Assembly: GCA_019426215.1 (NCBI GenBank)
Contig: CM033402.1
Coordinates: 24,463,102 to 24,527,101, forward strand
Direction: 5' to 3'
Source of the DNA: Buddleja alternifolia
Taxonomy: Eukaryota > Streptophyta > Magnoliopsida > Lamiales > Scrophulariaceae
DNA length: 64,000 bases
Part shown: positions 12,641-24,996 of the stretch, piece after piece
Layout: every line of letters starts with the position of its first letter
Position numbering within the stretch: the first letter of the stretch is position 1
Translations under genes and position numbers: made by a program
Notes under the pieces: generated by a model
Databases searched by the model: none
Seen by the model: the letters and a program-made list of their open reading frames with translations, nothing else
What the model was told of the DNA's origin: nothing

Positions 12641-12809
12641 AGGGGTAAGTATTGTGCAATGGCGTACCCAGTCAAAGCCTGCTGACTGGATACGCCATTA
12701 GTAATGGCGGATCCAGAGACGTGTGACTGGATACGCCATTAGTAATGGCGGATCCAGGCACATTGTTAAAAAAAAAAATAACTCATTAATCCGGAAATAA
12801 AAATCCAGG

Positions 12810-12918
12810 TTGGATCTGCCATTAGTAATGGCGTAGTGTGCCATTTTCGGAAGTTTTTTTTTTTGTATATTATTTATATAAATATTATTTAAAACAGTAT
12901 TATTTTTTTTAAAAGTCC
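12810..12918 (-). repeat. MULE right terminal inverted repeat
   Basis: Reverse complement of the left TIR, ending TTTTAAAAGTCC at 12918. It is followed directly by the target duplication ACAAATTTG. Just inside (about 12680-12760) are two copies of a motif reading GACTGGATACGCCATTAGTA next to GGATCCAG. Confidence 0.85.
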
Positions 12919-12972
12919 ACAAATTTGTGACTCCTTTTTGTGTGATTATTATTTATTATGTCTAAAACAGAG

Positions 12973-13175
12973 AGCTAATTAGTTACACTAACTTCCTCTT
13001 TTATTTAGTATAATTGTAGTTCAATTAGCTTATTTATCAAATGCTATAAGTTTTTTAATGGAGGGGCCGATTAAAGGTTTTATTATGAGAGATGTGTATT
13101 TGTTATGTGCTCAAAATAAGCAGATTGAATTGCAATTACGCTAAATAAAAGAGGTAGTTAGTTTAATAATTATCC
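12973..13175. repeat. Small inverted-repeat (MITE-like) element
   Basis: The left arm contains ACTAACTTCCTCTTTTATTT (about 12988-13007). The right arm contains its near-complement CTAAATAAAAGAGGTAGTTA (13141-13160). The arms extend over about 33 bp with few mismatches and enclose ~130 bp of AT-rich DNA without an ORF. The target duplication could not be fixed. It lies just outside the right end of the MULE. Confidence 0.5.
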
Positions 13176-15378
13176 CCTAAAAAATTAGATAAAAATATTA
13201 TAAAATTTCTTTCTTATTTTTGGTTCATGCATATTTAATAAAGAATAAGATTCACATTTGAGTACTTTAACTAAATTGCCCTTGTCTTTTAACAATGTTA
13301 TTTCATTCACTTTGTGTCATCTAATTATGAGAAATTTTTGTATTAATAACTTATTACTACTTATTGATATACTAACTAAAAATCTTGTATTCATCGGAAA
13401 TATTTAAATATTCAATATCAAAATAATCATTTAGTTTGATTAGGATGCCTTCAAAACAATTAATGAGTTCAAAATGCCCCTCAATTTGAAGCACCCACCA
13501 TCGAGGTGTTGAAAATGTTATAAAACTTCATTAGATGTCAAAGTGCAACGACTGCTAGTTTTTATTCATCAGGTCACCATTCAATATATAAGACAATCTT
13601 TACTTACATGTGCATATTATGTAAATATTTCATATTGATACTGATCTCTACATATTTTTCGTATAAATAAAGAAAAAATTAAATTATAGATTACAGTAAA
13701 AATAAAAACGAAAAAATGCAAGCCACACAATGATCTTGAAATCTGAACGGTTGTGTTTAATCCAACGATCAAGATTTTAGGGCTGTTGTTAAATAAGAAA
13801 AAATTGAATTTTAAAAAGTCTAAAACTTTCCAAATTGATTTTTAGGCGGAAAAACAAAAAAAAAAGGAGGAGAGAAGAGTTTTATGACTTATCTCAAAGT
13901 GATTTGAATCCCTGTACTAGAGTTCAAATTGGCCCCAATTTGAATTTTCCATTTTATTCAGAAGCAACCCAAAAAGATGGCCTGGAACCAAGGCCGAGAA
14001 TAGGACAGGACTACAAAAATAGCATCCGTGATGGTATTCCGTATTCCTGGTCTAAGTCGGTTCGGTCCACTTGACCCTATTCTGTAGTTTGGGATTGGCT
14101 ACCGGATACTGAAATGTGGTAGAGGTATGTCACACAACATTTCTTTATTACTAGACGGTAATGACACACTTTGTTCGTGTGAAAAAACATAATTCTCTAT
14201 AAGTTTCACCAAAACTGTTGTGAGTCCAAAAAACGATTACTCTAAACCCGTCATGCTTTCTAATATACTAGCAGTAAAGGTACACTCAATGCGTGTGCAT
14301 AAACAATAACTGTGTAGAGAAAAATTAATGGTCCAGAAACTATAAAACATGAATTACATGATATTGTTTAATTGGATTTAACTTATAAATAGATTTCCTT
14401 TGAAATTGATTTTTTCCCAAGTCTTTATACATAATAGCTACAACATTTTAGATGAAACTTTCTTAGTATAGAACATTAGAACAAATCCACCAAAATTTTA
14501 ATCAATGACATGAGAACGTAAAATTTGAGATGCCAGTAAAAGAAAAGTAATGGAAAATCAAAACAAATAAGAATTCCAATTGGCCCAGATTCGCTTCTCT
14601 ATCTTTCACTTGAGTAGCCACCCAAATAGCCTTCAATGACATGTCTAAGTGCCTGGTTATTATGCTTGTGCATAATAAAATGGATATTTATTAAGAAGTG
14701 AACCAATCAAACTATTAAAAAAGAAAAGCAGTGTAATATTTCTGTGGAACTGAGGAAGTGTAAACTTCTAAGTTACCACCGTAGGACAATTTTAAAGTTT
14801 TAAAAGAATGTAAAAACTGTCCATTGGCAGTTAAAATTAGTGGTGGTAGCAAATTCCTAATATAACCTTTTGCTAACATAATTCATCGCATGTTGGGGGG
14901 GGGGACTATTTTATGGAGTTCATTCCCAAGGCGGTTACTCTAAGGGTCTCCCACTTAATAAATAGTATAGATATAGATTATAAAATTTTTAGTGTCACCG
15001 AAACCAAGTGATTTTCGATCGAGATCTATGAAAAATAATATGACTAATCTGGATCTGAAACCTACCATAGGTATGGAGTCTGCCATTCGTGGGTATAATT
15101 TCTTGTGAACATTTTGGTATTTATGTTAATATAGTTTCAACCACAAAATTCAACAGAATTATTTTAACTTCATAATGCGTAAATTATAAATTAAATAGTA
15201 TAAAACTTGATACATATGATAATTGTTTCGATGGAGAGTCATGACAGTATCGTTGTCCTAAAGTCATGATTATCTCCTTACGTGAAGGTGCTGACGGCTG
15301 ATCAAGACAGGATAAAATCTCATTAGCTCACAATAGTGTCTTATCTCGTGTACACGTCTACGAGTATACTTAGGAACC
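13176..15378. other. Non-coding interval between the MULE and the gypsy element
   Basis: No gene is recognised. The open frame at 13835-14074 has a lysine/arginine-rich start and no domain. Two copies of an ACTAG..GTAA..ACAC..GTGTG hairpin motif lie at 14150-14185 and 14267-14300. A G-run of ten is at about 14895-14904. Confidence 0.5.
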
Positions 15379-16269
15379 TGTTTACACCTAAAATGAAATG
15401 AGCTCACTAAATTAAAAGACCCGAATGATCCATAGCTCAATTTGAAATTAGGCTTGAGATAAAGGAGCCCAAATAACCTTTATTAGTAGAATGATTCAAA
15501 ACTGGGTTCAAATTGAAGGGCCCAAACAGCCTTATTAATAAAATACGAAGAAATGGGCTTAAGGTGAGAAAGCCCAAATAACCCATACAATGACTAATTA
15601 AAATCGGGAACGGGCCTAAAGCAATTCAGATTGATTTCATAATGAATAGGTCCAAACTTAATATGCCACTAAGTTAGAAGCCCGCCAAAAGAGGCCCAAA
15701 AGAGAAGGAGGTTACCCAGTTCAGAGACGCGCCAATCAAATAAGTTTGAAAACGCGGTTGAAGGGAGTTACTAACCGCAAAGGAAGTGGGCACGTGATAA
15801 AGGGCAAGGCAGGGAAGAAAGAGAAAAACAACAAAAAGAAGACTCTACACATCTTTTTATCTTTTTCTAGGAGTAGGAGTAATCTTAGCAGTAGCATAGT
15901 GTAATTAGTGCAGTAGTTTAAATCCAGGTGATTAAGAATTGCTACCAGCCATATCTCTTGCTGGAACAACTTTGTTATATGCGATCGGAGATCAATATGG
16001 AGGTATAATATTTATCATTTTTATCAGATTTAAGTATTTGGTAGATAAAGTTATATCTGGACTTGTATCTTCCTTTCCTCTTTATTTGTGCTAATTGTGG
16101 TCCGAACAACAGTTTTAACAACACTTCGAAGTGTTAAAGTTTGAACCACCGTCTAGCATATCGAATTCGAACGCGGGGGTTGATAGATATTTCTAAGTGG
16201 AGAATTATCACGAGGCTTGATTTAATCAAATTAGCTCTTCCTTATTCAATTTGTTTTTATCCAAAAATA
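15379..16269 (+). repeat. 5' LTR of the gypsy element
   Basis: Starts TGTTTACACC and ends CCAAAAATA, the last CA mutated to TA. It matches 27306-28183 along its whole length. The main difference is 13 extra bases (TTTATCATTTTTA, after GGTATAATA near 16005) that the 3' LTR lacks. That accounts exactly for 891 against 878 bp. The short minus-strand frames seen in both LTRs are shadows. Confidence 0.93.
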
Positions 16270-16275
16270 AATTTT

Positions 16276-16293
16276 TGGCGACCACAGTGGGAG
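16276..16293 (+). other. Primer binding site of the gypsy element
   Basis: TGGCGACCACAGTGGGAG lies six bases after the LTR end. It begins TGG as required to pair with the CCA end of a tRNA. The sequence resembles the tRNA-Arg-type sites of Tat/Ogre elements, but the tRNA was not confirmed. Confidence 0.6.
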
Positions 16294-16415
16294 CCAATTT
16301 TTGCTTAACTGACTACCGATAAAAGTATAAAATGTCTAAAGATTCTACTTGAGAAGAACTCGGTGAGGATCTGGAGACCCAACCCATCTCGAAACACAAG
16401 GTTAGGGCCGATAAG

Positions 16416-18466
16416 ATGTACGAACAGTTTGTTCGGGTTATGAAGCAAACTCTGATAAATGCTCGAGAAGATCAGCGAAGAGAATTCAATAATCCCTACC
16501 GAGCATTGGCCCAGGAGTCTGCTCGCATATTTACAGCAATAGTACAAGATATTGATGTAAGCGCTCGAGAAGGCCTCGCTCGAGAGGTCACCCGAGTGAT
16601 AACAGAATTAGGAGAAATCTTTAATCAAACTTGTGACGCATTCTCTAGCATGATAAATGCTCAGGTGGTGACGGCGCTCGAGCCCCTAATCAACTGACAT
16701 AATATTTTAATCGAAAAGGTATCACAGTTGGTAGAACCAAGAATTCAGAGTAGATACATTAATCCAAACGAGACTCCTTTGGGGTATCCCCGAGAAAACG
16801 GGCCTCGAAATGGTTAATTCGAAATTGGTCAGACCTCAGGACCTTCACCTCTCGAGGGCAATAATAATGTCAATCCTCACAATATAAGTGTGAATCATAA
16901 CCAAACACCACATCCTAATGCGTATAATGCTAGCTCGAATGCAAATAATACTTAAAATACAAGACCTAATGGCCCCGTACCACTGAACGGAATGGGACAA
17001 AATTCGATGGGATATCACCAAATATGAATTTTGGAAACCTCGAGAGCGGGTTTAACTTAGCCCAGGGATATTTTTTTGGGGGGCAAAACCAGCATCAAGG
17101 GCCAAGCTTTCCTGGGGTTTCGAATAACCCCTTGAATACAAGGAATCAGAATTTCCCTGGATGTCAAAATAATCCTAATTTTACTTATATTCCAAATAAC
17201 TTCCAAGTGTCATTTGCTGGGGGGTGGGGGAGAGGGGCAAGTTGGTCACAATGGCTATATGGGGGGTAATTTAGGGCAACAAGTCCATGACCCACTCCAA
17301 AATCAAATCGAATTAATAATCGAAAGAATGTATGGTCCCGGTTTTCGAAGGAACCAAAGGTTAATTCCAAGGAATCCATATCCTGAATGGGTAGGTAGGA
17401 ACTTCCCTTTTCCTAGGATGTATAAAGTCCTGAATTTTACATTGTTTTCCGTAGATGACAGTGTATCAACTCTAGAACACTTATCTCGATTCACCTGCCA
17501 GTGTCGAGAAGCGGCAGATCAAGATTATCTTAAGTTGAGGTTATTCCTTAGTTCCCTAACAGGGTCAGCCTTTAATTGGTACATTAATTTATCTGCAAAC
17601 TCAATACATACTTGGGAGGAGATGCAGTTCCAATTTCAGAACCACTTCGCTCGAACAGATCTAGGGATATCCATGAGCGATTTAGCCAAGATCAGGCAAA
17701 ACATAGGAGAATCTATAGAAGAATTCTTATCAAGATTCAAAAAGGCTTGGGTTAAGTGCCATTTGAATTTACTTGAGTCCGAAAAATATGTCCTTCGATT
17801 TTAGAATAAAATTCGATGAAATGATTTTTCCAGATTTCCAGAGTCTAGCAGAGAGTGCAACTAGATATGAGAATATGTTAAAGGAAGAAAGCTTAAGAAA
17901 ACACCAAAGGTTTAACACATTCGAAATATCAGCACCGTGGGTATTCGAGGATGCCTACTAAGTAGACCTCGCAGAATTCGTAAAAGGGCCCCCGTTCCAA
18001 TGTGGAGCGCTCAAACAAAAAGAGTGTGAAACAGGTCCCAAAGGAAGCTAAACTGGTGAATAGGCTTTTTAACAGACTCATAGACGAAGGAGTCTTGATC
18101 TTCCCAAAAATCAATGACGATGGGCTTGAGGGCATGTGCAGATGGCACATGAACACGATGCATACCACTGACCAGTGCCAAATCTTCAAGCGTTTTGTCG
18201 CCAAGCAATTCGAAAGGGGAAAAATAGTCTTGTTTGGAGTGGACAAACGAATCTTAGAATTTGGTCAAGATGGAAGGCCTAAGGAAAAGGAGCCGCAAAT
18301 CGAGTCAGCTCCTCTGGTCCAAAAGATGGAAGAGAAATCATACAAGGAGGCACTCGAGACCCCCAAGTGTAAAATCATCTATCAAACCCCTGCGAGAGTA
18401 GTGAACAATCTTACCCAGGTGCAGCAGGTACTCTGCAGTCAATGTGCCGATACCCTGCACTACTAG
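16416..18466 (+). pseudogene. gag of the gypsy element (decayed)
   Basis: The nucleocapsid/capsid precursor is now split over frames. 16416-16697 has a helical N-terminal segment (MYEQFVRVMKQTL), and 16698-17213 is linker. 17214-17804 contains the retrotransposon gag core (LSSLTGSAFNWYINL, then TWEEMQFQFQNHF and IGESIEEFLSRFKKAW). 17773-17961 and 18002-18466 continue it in other frames, with a CRWHMNTMHTTDQC cluster resembling the Cys/His motif of Tat gag proteins. At least two frameshifts and several stops prevent a full product. The frame change at about 17770-17800 follows directly after the gag core. Confidence 0.8.
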
Positions 18467-18815
18467 TGGGTGAGGTTGCAGGTGATCCCGATTGGGTCCC
18501 AGCCTACCAAAGGGAATGGAACAAGAGGCAGAGGTATGAGAATAACAACTATAATTATCAGCCATATAATCGGCACTTCTGAGGAAGAGGAGGCAGAGAT
18601 TATGGTAAGCCTTCGCCAGTAGGCAGGGGTTTACCATTTAGTCGTCTGGCTGAATCCAGCAAGCAGGTCGAGAAAAGAAAAACTAGCCACCAGAAGGCTA
18701 TTAAACAATAAGTAGCGTACTCTCGAGCTGCTGTGGCTTTATAAATGCAGTAGGAGGCTGTTATCGCGAACCTTCGAATCGAAGAAGGGGCGTTAAACAA
18801 GGGGCTGCTGAAGCC

Positions 18816-19875
18816 ATGGTAACCGAGGAAGATGAGTATGAGAAAGATGTTGATCAGTTAAGTGATCAATTCAAGGATACTGGCTTGAAGGGAAAGAGCG
18901 CAAGATTCGAAAAGGATGAAAACCTGGATGATTTTGAGTCAGGCGACGACTTGGATATCCTGTTAGGAGATTCCACTTATGAGGAATCGGCAAACGAAGC
19001 CGATTTGAAAGCAAATGAGGCATCCTTGAAAAGAGCCTTGCAATTCGAAGAGGACAAATATGTGAATAGGGTAACTGTTTTGCCAACAACATTCGCTGCG
19101 AAAGAAGATGTAATGGACGAAGAGGAGAAATCTCTTGAGATGATGACCATCTCTGAATCAGGTAATATTTTCTAGTCAGAAATTCCTAATTGTAAGTTAT
19201 TTGAGATGAAGACAAATAATCAAAACTTAGTCGATCTTCTATTCTCGAAAGAGAAGATGGATAATAACATATGAGACCTTTATTTGTAAGGGCCGAAATC
19301 AAAGGCATTAGAATTAGCAAAGTTCTAGTTGACAATGGTGCCACTGTTAACATTATGCCCGAAAAAACGTTAACAAGATTAGGAAAAATAGTGAAAGACC
19401 AAGTCACTACTGATGTGTCAGTATATGATTTTCCTGGGCAAGCTACTCGAGTAGCTGGGGTCCTACCCTGCCGGATAAAGGTTGGGACTCAGAGTTCATA
19501 CCCTGCATTTTTTGTGGTCAACACGAATGCACCATTGTTTAATGCCTTATTGGGGAGAGATTGGATACATCAAAATTATTGTATCCCTTCGACCCTGCAT
19601 CAGGTATTAGTTTGCTGGAATGGACACAAATTCGAAATTATCAAAGCCGAAAAAATTTCGAAAAAAATTCTTATTTCATTGATACTCACATTGTCCATGC
19701 TAGGTACCTAGCTAGAGGAGCCGAAGTAAAAGATAGCCAAGGAATGGAGTTACTAACCATTGAAACGGCAGGGATAGAAGATGAAGAAAGAAACCTCATG
19801 ACCCGAAAGGACGAGGGCCAGTCTACAACTGAAGTAGATGATAGTGTAGCCCATATCGATTTAGGGACTTTGTAA
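18816..19875 (+). pseudogene. gag-pol linker and aspartic protease of the gypsy element
   Basis: 18816-19175 encodes an acidic linker rich in Asp/Glu. 19271-19711 is a pepsin-type retroviral protease with the active-site region VLVDNGATVNIMP (DNGA instead of the usual DT/SGA, a form seen in many Tat-type proteases) and the downstream LLGRDWIH motif. It would process the Gag-Pol polyprotein. The frame changes near 19700 and the remainder (to 19875) is an acidic tail before RT. Confidence 0.8.
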
Positions 19876-20229
19876 TCTTCCTTTATTTAGTTTTAATGGA
19901 CGAAGATAATTATGATAATGAATTCGAATGCTTGTTTAAGAAATTACTAATCGAAAAAGTTATTTCTCGTTTGTCTGATTGCAATCACATTTTAGTCAAA
20001 GAATTTAATACAAGCAATAATAGTAAAGTGGTTTAATGTTTCGAAAACGAAGGAAACCCCTCGGCTGATACATTCGAACAAGGGGTTATGGAACCTGATA
20101 AGGATATCAGAAGAGACATCCAAGATCCTCTAGAGGAAGTCAATCTTGGAACTATAGAAAATCCAAGAGTAACTTATATAAGTGCAAAGCTAAGCCAATT
20201 CGAAAAAGAAAAACTGATCGGAATCTTGC

Positions 20230-21268
20230 ATTAGTTTAAAGATTGTTTGCATGGCGCATCACGAGATGCCTGGAATAGATATGAATATCGCTTGACATGA
20301 GTTGCCGATCAAATTGGATTATAAGCCGGTAATACAGGCACCTCGTCGACTGTCTCTGGATTTGATGAATGCTATTAAAGATGAAATTAAAAAACTGGTT
20401 GAAGCCAATTTCATAAGACCAACTCGATACGTGGAATGATTGGCAAATATAGTCCCAGTAATCAAGAAGAACGGAAAAGTAAGAGTCTGTATTGACTTTC
20501 GAGATCTGAATAGAGCCTCATCTAAAGATGAGTACCCTATGCCCGTGACTGACGTCTTAATAGACGCGGCTGCAAGACATGGATGGTTACTCCAGATATT
20601 ATCAACTAAAGATATCTGAAGCAGATAGAAAAAAAATGGCATTTTGATGCCCTGGCTCGATAGGAACTTTCAAATGGAATGTCATGCCCTTCGGATTAAA
20701 AAAATGTCGGGGCCACGTACCAGAGGGCCATGAATTATATGTTTCATGCCTTTATTGGTAAATCCCTCAAAATATATATATAGATGATATAGTAGTCAAA
20801 GCTCAAACATATCAAGACCATTTGAGGTCATTGACTGAAGCCTTCGAACGAATGAGGCACTTCAAGTTGAAAATGAATTCATTAAAATGTGCTTTTGGTG
20901 TGGAAGATGGAAACTTTTTAAGGTTCCTAATTCATAACCGAGGCATTGAAGTGGATCGAAACAAAGCCAAAGCTATCTTGGAGGCTAAACCTCCAAGGAA
21001 CAAGAAAGAACTACAACGTTTTCTAGGGCAGGTCAATTTCTTGCGAAGGTTTATAGCCAATTTAGCTAGGAAAACAGAAGCATTCTCACATATCTTACGT
21101 TTGAAAAATGAAAATGAGTTCATCTGGGGAGATAAACAGCAAGAAGCTTTCGAAGCCATAAAAAGTTATTTAACTCAACCTCCAGTTCTAATCCCTCCTC
21201 GAAAAGGAAAAAAGTTAAGATTATACATATCCGCGACTAATCATTCAATTGGTTGCCTCATGGCATAA
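20230..21268 (+). pseudogene. Reverse transcriptase and first RNase H of the gypsy element
   Basis: Fingers/palm motifs are readable although stops and frameshifts cut them: an HELPIKLDYKPVIQAPRR-like start, VRVCIDFRDLNRAS, and the polymerase motif YIDD intact at 20777-20788. The thumb and connection follow (IEVDRNKAKAILEAKPP, ELQRFLGQVNFLRRFI), then the RNase H start FEAIKSYLTQPPVL and LRLYISATNHSIGCLMA. Damage lies mainly at 20280-20760: stops after MNIA and RYVE, and frame loss after the DVLIDAA region. From 20822 onward the pol frame is continuous with integrase apart from point stops. Confidence 0.85.
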
Positions 21269-22141
21269 GAAAATGATAGAGGCTTCGAACAGTCTGTTTT
21301 CTATCTAAGCAAGCTTCTAAATGATACTGAAAAAAGGTACACCTCAATTGAGAAATGGTGTCTAAGTTTATACTTTACGTCAGTCAAATTGAGGCACTAT
21401 TTTATTTCCTATTTGATTGAAGTGGTCTCACCAACTGACGTGATTAAATTCATGATCAATCAAACTTTAATGAGGGGACAGTTGAGCAAAAGGAGTCTCA
21501 GCTTACTCCAGTTCAATTTATGCTATGTGCCCCAAAAGGCTGTGAAAGGTCAAGTGATAGCTGATTTCTTGGCTAATCACCCTCCAATGGGAGATGAACT
21601 GCTTAAGAGTCTCGAGATTAATTTCATTGATAAAATCCCCTGGATTTTATATTTTGATGGTTCAAGTACTAGAGATAGTGCCGGGATAGGAATATATATC
21701 ATATCTCTATCAAAATTAATCACCAAAATGTGTGCAAAAATCGAGGGGGATTGCACCAATAATAGAGCAGAATATGAAGCTCTAACTTTGGGACTAGAAA
21801 TATTACTCGAACTGGGTGCAGGAAATATCGAGATAAAAGGAGATTCTCAATTGATCATAAATCAAACAAAGGGAATATTTAAATGTATCAGCCCAGTATA
21901 GATAACTTTGTATGCACGAGTACACCAACTGCTGAGCCGTTTCGAGTCAGTAGAAATTACATATGTTCCGAGGGAAAAGAATCAAATTTCCAACGATCTG
22001 GCCCAAATGCCGTCGGGTTATAAGATTGATCCGGATTCTCTAGATTCAACAATCCAACTCGAGACGAGAGTTCTGTTACCCTTCAAACAAAGGGCATTGC
22101 AGATTAATAAAATAGATATCTTCAAAGAAAAAGAAGATTGA
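21269..22141 (+). pseudogene. RNase H region including a second, plant-type RNase H domain (gypsy)
   Basis: 21269-21576 completes the first RNase H (YTSIEKWC-type region, then NLCYVPQKAVKGQVIADFLA). 21577-21901 is a second RNase H I fold: ILYFDGSSTRDSAGIGIYI with the first catalytic Asp, NNRAEYEALTLGLEILLELG with the catalytic Glu, and IEIKGDSQLIINQ with the next Asp. Two RNase H segments in tandem characterise the Tat lineage. A single stop (TAG near 21899) separates the last block, YVPREKNQISNDLAQM. Confidence 0.82.
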
Positions 22142-23436
22142 CGTCTCAAGATTATAGAATACTTGAAGGATCCATCCAAAGGTGGATTCTCGAATAAGTT
22201 AAAATTAATGGTCCACCACTATTTTTATGATGGGCAGGAATTATATAGGAAAGATGCTCAAGGGGTTCTATTAAAGTGCCTCGATTTAGAGAATGCTTTG
22301 GTCGTCATGGCAGAGACCTACGAGGGAATTTGCAGTGCTCACCAAGCTGGCCAAAAGATGAGATGGTTGATACATCGATATGGTTTCTGTTGGCCCACTG
22401 TACTTCGAGATTGCATAAATTATGCAAAAGGTTGCAAACAGTGTCAAAAATTTGGCAAAGTGCTAAGGCAGCCTATAGTTAAACTTAGCTCGATTATAAA
22501 GCCATGGCCATTTCGAGGGTGGGCTATGGATATTATAGGTGAGATAAAGCCAGCCTCTTCGAAGAGGCACAGTTATATTTTAGTGGCCACAGATTACTTT
22601 ACCAAGTGGGTTGAAGCCAAGGCTCTCGAAAGTATCAATTCGAAGTAGGTAACCGACTTTATTAAAGAATGTATCATAACTCAATTCGGGATACCTGAGT
22701 CTATAACTGTCGACCAGGCTAGGGTTTTCAACAACACGAAAATGGTCGAATTTTTGGATCAATATAAGATAAAGTTGTTGAATTCGATTCCCTATTATGC
22801 TCAAGCAAACGGACAAGCTGAATCTTCGAATAAATTGATCAAAGGATGTATCTCCAAAATGATACAAAACAATCCTAAAATTTGGCACGATTTGCTAATT
22901 GATACCTTATGGGCATTAAGGACTATCAAAAAGGATAGGGTTACACCTTTTCAATTAGTATACGGTCACGAGGCTGTTATACCAATGGAAATAAATATTA
23001 AGTCACAAAGGATTTTAGAACAATAGAAACTCATACGAGAAGAGTATATCGAGAATATGACCATTGAGAAATTGGACCACAAACTGATTCAAGTAATGGC
23101 GTTACAACAAATCAAACTCCAGAAAAAGAAAGTGGAGAAAAGTTATAATAAGAAAGCAAAAGCGAGGTCCTTCGAAGTAGGGGACTTAGTCTGGAAGATG
23201 ATTTTACCACAGGGCTCAAAGGACCATTTTAACGGAAAATGGTCTCCTAAGTGGGAAGGGCCATTTGTGATCTCGGGAAAATTATCAGGTAACTCATTTA
23301 GACTACAGTATCTGAATTGAAAAGAATATGAAAGGGGTCTAAATGCAAAATACTTGAAGAAATACGCACCAAGTATATGGCAAGAAAATGCAGATATTAT
23401 ATTCGAAAGATTGCCAGAAACTGGCAATTTGTTCAT
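22142..23436 (+). pseudogene. Integrase of the gypsy element
   Basis: The zinc-binding HHCC module is visible (SAHQAGQKMRWLIHRYGF, then CKQCQKFG). The catalytic core has Asp in WAMDIIGEI, Asp in ITVDQARVF and Glu in GQAESSNKLIKG. The C-terminal part continues with GDLVWKMILPQGSK and KWSPKWEGPFVI, the usual GPY/F-like module; no chromodomain was seen. Point stops at about 22646, 23024 and 23318 interrupt one continuous frame, so the protein is not made intact. It would insert the cDNA copy, generating the 5-bp duplication seen at the element ends. Confidence 0.88.
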
Positions 23437-23548
23437 AAATAATAATTAGAGTACAAAAAGCTATTCGAAAGAATGCTACTCTACGAACCTATTCTAGAAA
23501 ATGTAAAGAGTCTATCAAAACATTAATAGCTAATATGAAAGCATCCTT

Positions 23549-24996
23549 CTAGAGCAATGCCGACTTCACCACTGTTTCGAATTCGTGGGTGAGGAAAGCA
23601 ATCTGATTATTAACCGTAGCCAATTCTTCATTAATCTTGTTGGCTAAATCCAGAAGATGGTCCCTTTCGGCTTGGAGATCGGAAATTCTGGCATCTAATT
23701 CCGCAACTTGGGCCAGATAACTTGCTCGAGTATCTTCCAAAGTCAGAACTCGGCCTTGAAGTTGAGCCAATTGCTGGAATCTCGCAGGGTGAATCTCTTC
23801 CTCGAAAGGGGTAAAGCTCTGATCGATCAAACCTTTGATAGTCGTCAGGCAACTCTCGAACATTTGCCTCGCTGCGACAAACATAGGGCAACACTGGAAA
23901 GCAATCCTCGGCGTTGCATCATCCAGAAGTGCTCGAAGCCTCTCAAGCCCCTCTTGGTTAGTCAGGTTAAGCTTGATCGCATTAAGGGCTTCGCTTAAAT
24001 CAGCCCTCGAAAATGACAGAAGCTCAACACTCCCTGAGAATTATAAACGAAATGAGACAATAAAAGTAGAGAATCATGCAAACAGGGTATGGTAACACAG
24101 TAGAAATACTTACCTTGGATCATGGGAGTATTGGTGGATGCCACTACATTCGAAGTGGAAGGAATATCCCGGATCTCAAAAGACTGAGCCACAACTTGAT
24201 CCTCTAGAATATCCTCGAAGGTAATTTCGACACCTAAGGAAAGGAAGGGTTAGTCAGATAATAAGAAGCTTTTAAAAAAAAAAAAAAACAATAACATTGA
24301 AACAGTTATGGTTTACCTTCGAATGGTGGGACTTCCGCCATGTGTTCCTCAGCAATGACCTCTTTTCCGGCCTCAAGGGCGGGGCTATCGATTTAGGTCT
24401 CCTCGCTCGAAGAATCTGCTATACAAAAAACCATGATAATCCGGGGTAAGAGATAATTATCAAACGAAGAATAGTACGCCCAAAATAAATACTTGAGGAG
24501 GATTCCTTAAGAACTTGAGTATGTTCTTCAGATGGGGCTTGGGCCTCGTCTAAAGACACCTCGAACAGAGCATCTGCCAGTAAAGGGGCGTCATGGGGCT
24601 CCAATTCTGAAATACGAGAGGTGCGTCATCCTCCTCGTCTTCATCTTCATCCTCCACCACAATACGTGGAAGGTCCGCAATGGCTTCCTCGGCTACGAAT
24701 TGAGGAGTTGGAGAAGAAGGCTCTCGAATAGTGATACCCCTAGTTCTGCACTTTCGAGTAGCAGGCGGAGATGTGGCAGTAACTGGGGCCTTCGATTTAG
24801 ATGCCCTCGAGGGGCTAGCTGGTGGAATAGCTCTGAGGGGGAGCACCGCCAAAGCTTCAGACTCTCGAAGAACCTGGAAAAGGCCTTCATGTGCTTGGAC
24901 CAAGGGATTATCCCTCTCGAATCTCCACCCCGAGGTAAGTGAATAAGGGATAACGTACGCATCATCCAACTCACACAAATCGAAATCAAATAACAA
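23549..24996 (-). pseudogene. Antisense coiled-coil / low-complexity C-terminal part of the PMD block (gypsy)
   Basis: On the minus strand, 24996-24550 encodes an acidic and Pro/Ser-rich segment (EDEDEDEEDDAPLVF). After gaps, 23884-23549 encodes a heptad-like helical segment (AQLQGRVLTLEDTRASYLAQ, then ISDLQAERDHLLDLANKINE), a clear coiled-coil candidate. AG/GT borders between the pieces (for example near 24103-24113 and 24229-24236) suggest introns, so this is probably the C-terminal half of the gene that starts at 26864. It lies antisense to the retrotransposon genes. No known enzymatic domain is seen. Confidence 0.55.

Larger units (their letters stand above)
4805..12918. mobile_element. 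Mutator-like DNA transposon (MULE) carrying a PMD gene and a MURA transposase
   Basis: The ends are GGACTTTTTAAAA at 4805 and TTTTAAAAGTCC ending at 12918, within inverted repeats of about 110 bp. Both sides are flanked by the perfect 9-bp target duplication ACAAATTTG (4796-4804 and 12919-12927), the size typical of Mutator. A second copy of the left end begins at 4667. Each end has a CT-rich leader exon pointing inward (about 5220-5446 plus, and about 12640-12525 minus), each followed by an intron. The layout is two convergent genes driven from opposite TIRs, as in maize MuDR. Both genes contain nonsense or frameshift lesions, so the copy is probably non-autonomous. Confidence 0.9.

Noticed and set aside
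13835..14074. 79-aa plus-strand frame starting with a basic stretch
   Set aside because: No family resemblance, no splice or promoter context, and composition typical of chance frames.
15736..15969. 77-aa minus-strand frame repeated at 27663-27896
   Set aside because: It is present twice only because it lies in both LTRs of the gypsy element; no domain and Leu-rich low complexity.
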